The position numbers were made by a program, and so were the translations under genes. Positions 61,873-64,000 of a stretch of DNA of 64,000 nt are shown piece by piece. Location: positions 1-64,000 of the forward strand of contig JAFVCE010000003.1 in assembly GCA_017479385.1 (NCBI GenBank), given 5' to 3'. Source of the stretch: Bacteroidales bacterium (GTDB lineage Bacteria > Bacteroidota > Bacteroidia > Bacteroidales > P3). Below the pieces are notes generated by a model, which was not told the DNA's origin, ran no database searches, and saw only the letters and a program-made list of their open reading frames with translations. Position 1 is the first letter of the stretch. The number at the start of each line of letters is the position of its first letter.

Positions 61873-63477
61873 ATGTACGACAAAGAACACGGGCTCTACG
61901 TGGCCCACTGCGCCGACGGGGCGCTCGCAATCGAAGGCAAAATGGCCAACCGCCACGGACTCATAGCCGGTGCTACGGGCACCGGCAAAACGGTCACCCT
62001 GCAGGTGTTGGCCGAAACTTTCTCCCAGGCAGGCGTGCCCTGCTTCATGGCCGACATGAAGGGCGACCTGAGCGGCATTAGTCAACCTGGCCGCATGAGC
62101 GGATTTATCGAGAAACGCCTACCCGAGTTCGGCCTCGGCCAGCCCCAATTCCAAGCTTGTCCGGTGCGCTTCTTCGACGTCTTTGGCGAGCAAGGTCACC
62201 CCATCCGCGCCACCATCAGCCAAATGGGTCCGCAACTACTGAGCCGCCTGCTTGGCCTCAACGAGACCCAGGACGGGGTGCTCAACATCGTCTTCCGCAT
62301 TGCCGACGAGCGTGGCCTGCTCATCCTCGATATGAAGGACCTCCGCTCTATGCTCGACTACGTCTCCAACCATGCCAAAGAGTATACCACCCGCTACGGC
62401 AACATCTCGGCGGCAACGGTCGGAGCCATCCAACGCTCGCTCCTGCAACTCGAAAACCAGGGCGCCGACCGCTTCTTTGGCGAGCCCAGTTTCGACATAT
62501 ACGACCTGCTCCAAACCGAGGGCGGCAAGGGGGTGATGAACGTCTTGGCAGCCGACAAACTCATGCTTCAGCCCAAGCTTTACAGTACATTCCTCCTCTG
62601 GATGCTCAGCGAGCTCTATTCCACCCTGCCCGAAGTGGGCGACATGGACCTCCCCAAGCTGGTCTTCTTCTTCGACGAGGCCCACACCCTTTTCGACGAC
62701 ACCCCAAAGGCTTTGGTCGACAAGATTGAGCAGGTCATCCGCCTCATCCGCTCCAAAGGCGTGGGTATCTATTTCGTCACCCAAAGCCCGACCGATATTC
62801 CCGAGAGTATCCTCGGTCAGCTGGGCAACCGAGTTCAGCACGCGCTGCGTGCCTACACGCCTAAGGACCAGAAGGCTGTGCGCACCGCTGCCGACACCTT
62901 CCGCCCCAATCCCGCCTTCAAGACCGACGAGGCTATCATGAACCTCGAAACTGGCGAGGCGCTGGTTAGTTTTCTCGACGCCAAAGGCGCTCCCAACATC
63001 GTGCAACGTGCCAAAATCCTTTTCCCACTTAGCCAGATTGGTGCCATTACCGAGCAGCAGCGTGCCGACCTGATTCGCCAGAGCCGTCTTGCTGGCAAAT
63101 ACGACACGATGATTGACCGCGAAAGTGCTTTCGAAGTTCTGCTTCGCGAGGCCGAGGAGCAGGCCGTCATCGTGGCCGAAGAGTCAAAGCCTGCCCCGAC
63201 AGCCAAGGCTGCAAAGGCCACCAAGAGCGCCGAACCAAAGGCTGCTTCGAAACAGGCTAAAGGTATGGGCTCCAAGATTTTGAGTGCCGTTATCACCGCC
63301 GCCACTGCCACCGTGGCTACCGCTGTCGGCACTGCCGTGAGCGATAAGGTTACGGGCAAGAAAACCAAGTCGAACACCTCGACAGGGCAAAAAATCGTTA
63401 AAAACACCACCTCGGCCGTGACCCGAACCCTCACTCGCGAACTTTCGCGAGGCATACTCGGCAACCTGCTCAAGTAG
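61873..63477 (+). CDS. DUF853 HerA-like ATPase
   Basis: The 534-residue product has a Walker A GATGTGKT (~33-40) and Walker [15 protein letters not shown] (~270), with a C-terminal Lys/Ala-rich segment. It matches YjgR/DUF853 proteins, HerA/FtsK-superfamily ATPases of unknown role, sometimes with a helicase-like function. Convergent overlap of 8 bp with comEC. Confidence 0.88.
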   Translation: MYDKEHGLYVAHCADGALAIEGKMANRHGLIAGATGTGKTVTLQVLAETFSQAGVPCFMADMKGDLSGISQPGRMSGFIEKRLPEFGLGQPQFQACPVRFFDVFGEQGHPIRATISQMGPQLLSRLLGLNETQDGVLNIVFRIADERGLLILDMKDLRSMLDYVSNHAKEYTTRYGNISAATVGAIQRSLLQLENQGADRFFGEPSFDIYDLLQTEGGKGVMNVLAADKLMLQPKLYSTFLLWMLSELYSTLPEVGDMDLPKLVFFFDEAHTLFDDTPKALVDKIEQVIRLIRSKGVGIYFVTQSPTDIPESILGQLGNRVQHALRAYTPKDQKAVRTAADTFRPNPAFKTDEAIMNLETGEALVSFLDAKGAPNIVQRAKILFPLSQIGAITEQQRADLIRQSRLAGKYDTMIDRESAFEVLLREAEEQAVIVAEESKPAPTAKAAKATKSAEPKAASKQAKGMGSKILSAVITAATATVATAVGTAVSDKVTGKKTKSNTSTGQKIVKNTTSAVTRTLTRELSRGILGNLLK

Positions 63478-64000
63478 CCAGCCGTCGCCGACCAGTCATG
63501 TTGGCCACAACCAACAAGGCCACAACCGCCATGGCGAGGGTCGCTGCTGCCCAAAGAGGAAAGTTGTCGACCGTCAGCACAGCGTGTGGCCATGAGCCTA
63601 CGACCGAAAGCAAGGTATCGACAGCCGTGAGTAGTGTTTGTAAGACCCACTGACACAGCGACCCAACAACCATCCAATCGCCAGCCACAAGCACCGCCAG
63701 CGCGGCCACCAGCAGTACGCTGGCCAGTGGCACAACAGTCATGTTGGCCACAAGAAAGTAGGTCGGGAATTGGTGAAAATGGTAAAGGGTGAACGGCAGT
63801 GTCGCCAACTGGGCCGATGTGGTGACCACAAAGAGTTGTACTACTCTGTACAACAGTGCATTACGAATTGTTGTAACTTGCTTCAAAGCCGAAGTGCCAG
63901 CCACAATGCCAGCTACGGCAGCGAACGAGAGTTGAAAACCAATGTCGAAAAGCAGCAATGGCTTGGCAATCAGCATACAAAGTGCTGCGAACGATAGGGT
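63470..64000 (-). CDS. comEC: ComEC/Rec2-family DNA uptake channel (N-terminal part outside window)
   Basis: The frame enters from the right edge of the window without a start and ends at 63470. It has the ComEC motif [17 protein letters not shown], then several membrane helices ([33 protein letters not shown]) as in the central/C-terminal Competence domain. The C-terminal metallo-beta-lactamase domain is absent, which some Bacteroidota forms lack. Transport of single-stranded DNA is its known role. Confidence 0.85.
   Translation of the reverse strand, partial: TLSFAALCMLIAKPLLLFDIGFQLSFAAVAGIVAGTSALKQVTTIRNALLYRVVQLFVVTTSAQLATLPFTLYHFHQFPTYFLVANMTVVPLASVLLVAALAVLVAGDWMVVGSLCQWVLQTLLTAVDTLLSVVGSWPHAVLTVDNFPLWAAATLAMAVVALLVVANMTGRRRLAT

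Overview
The window looks like chromosome of a member of the Bacteroidales (phylum Bacteroidota), probably an uncultured gut or rumen lineage. Supporting signs: nearly every transcription unit starts with the Bacteroidota promoter element TAnnTTTG; several secreted proteins end in type IX secretion (T9SS) sorting domains; a T9SS plug-domain protein, a TonB receptor/DUF4249 pair, an EF-G2-type factor and a bacterial acyl-ACP thioesterase are present. Both window ends cut genes: a giant secreted protein on the left and comEC on the right.

Layout. 1-4275 (minus): a >1425-residue secreted multidomain protein. 4667-10841 (minus): a seven-gene envelope operon: a lipoprotein with carboxypeptidase-regulatory, BACON-like and LamG domains; a second LamG lipoprotein; an LPP20-like lipoprotein; a DUF5683-like membrane protein; a small regulatory-domain lipoprotein; an outer-membrane barrel; and a secreted transglutaminase-fold protein. 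10903-12020: two near-identical ~245-nt transcription units in inverted orientation, each with promoter, conserved stems and intrinsic terminator. 12021-13800: a small outer-membrane protein gene followed by gene remnants. 13803-19802 (minus): EF-G2-like factor, DUF4159 protein, rsmE, a small secreted protein, ettA. 19979-25618 (plus): nadB, then atpEFHAG without atpB, atpD or atpC alongside. 25746-30965 (plus): T9SS cargo protein, C10 protease with T9SS tail, sugar MFS permease. 31429-33225: rpsA, then tRNA-Phe (minus). 33803-39647 (minus): lspA, DUF3109, 2-hydroxyacid dehydrogenase, DUF4249 lipoprotein, TonB receptor. 39776-46798: DUF4332, YbaK-type deacylase, a lipoprotein, and the miaB-PASTA-T9SS cargo-rluD operon. 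46952-54942 (mostly plus): T9SS plug protein, M16 peptidase, voltage-gated K+ channel, thioesterase, mrp, NifU-like, cobalamin adenosyltransferase, DUF2795, DUF2520 and tatD. 54946-64000: acyl-ACP thioesterase/nitroreductase/DUF308 operon, NUDIX, LysE, MFS, an OadA-like carboxyltransferase, a HerA-like ATPase and comEC.

Most genes are ordinary core metabolism, translation, Fe-S and envelope functions. The unusual content is regulatory or repetitive: (1) the inverted pair of structured RNA genes with a conserved embedded 18-codon ORF; (2) a bipartite motif, CAATAAAA(A/T)-N10-(A/G)CGTTA, seen six times with exact spacing, mostly before genes that lack TAnnTTTG; (3) a family of dispersed 11-bp-period repeats in intergenic regions, one copy lying inside a coding sequence; (4) the seven-gene envelope operon; (5) an EF-G paralogue whose G3 catalytic histidine is replaced. 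All functional statements rest on reading motifs by eye; no database search was run.
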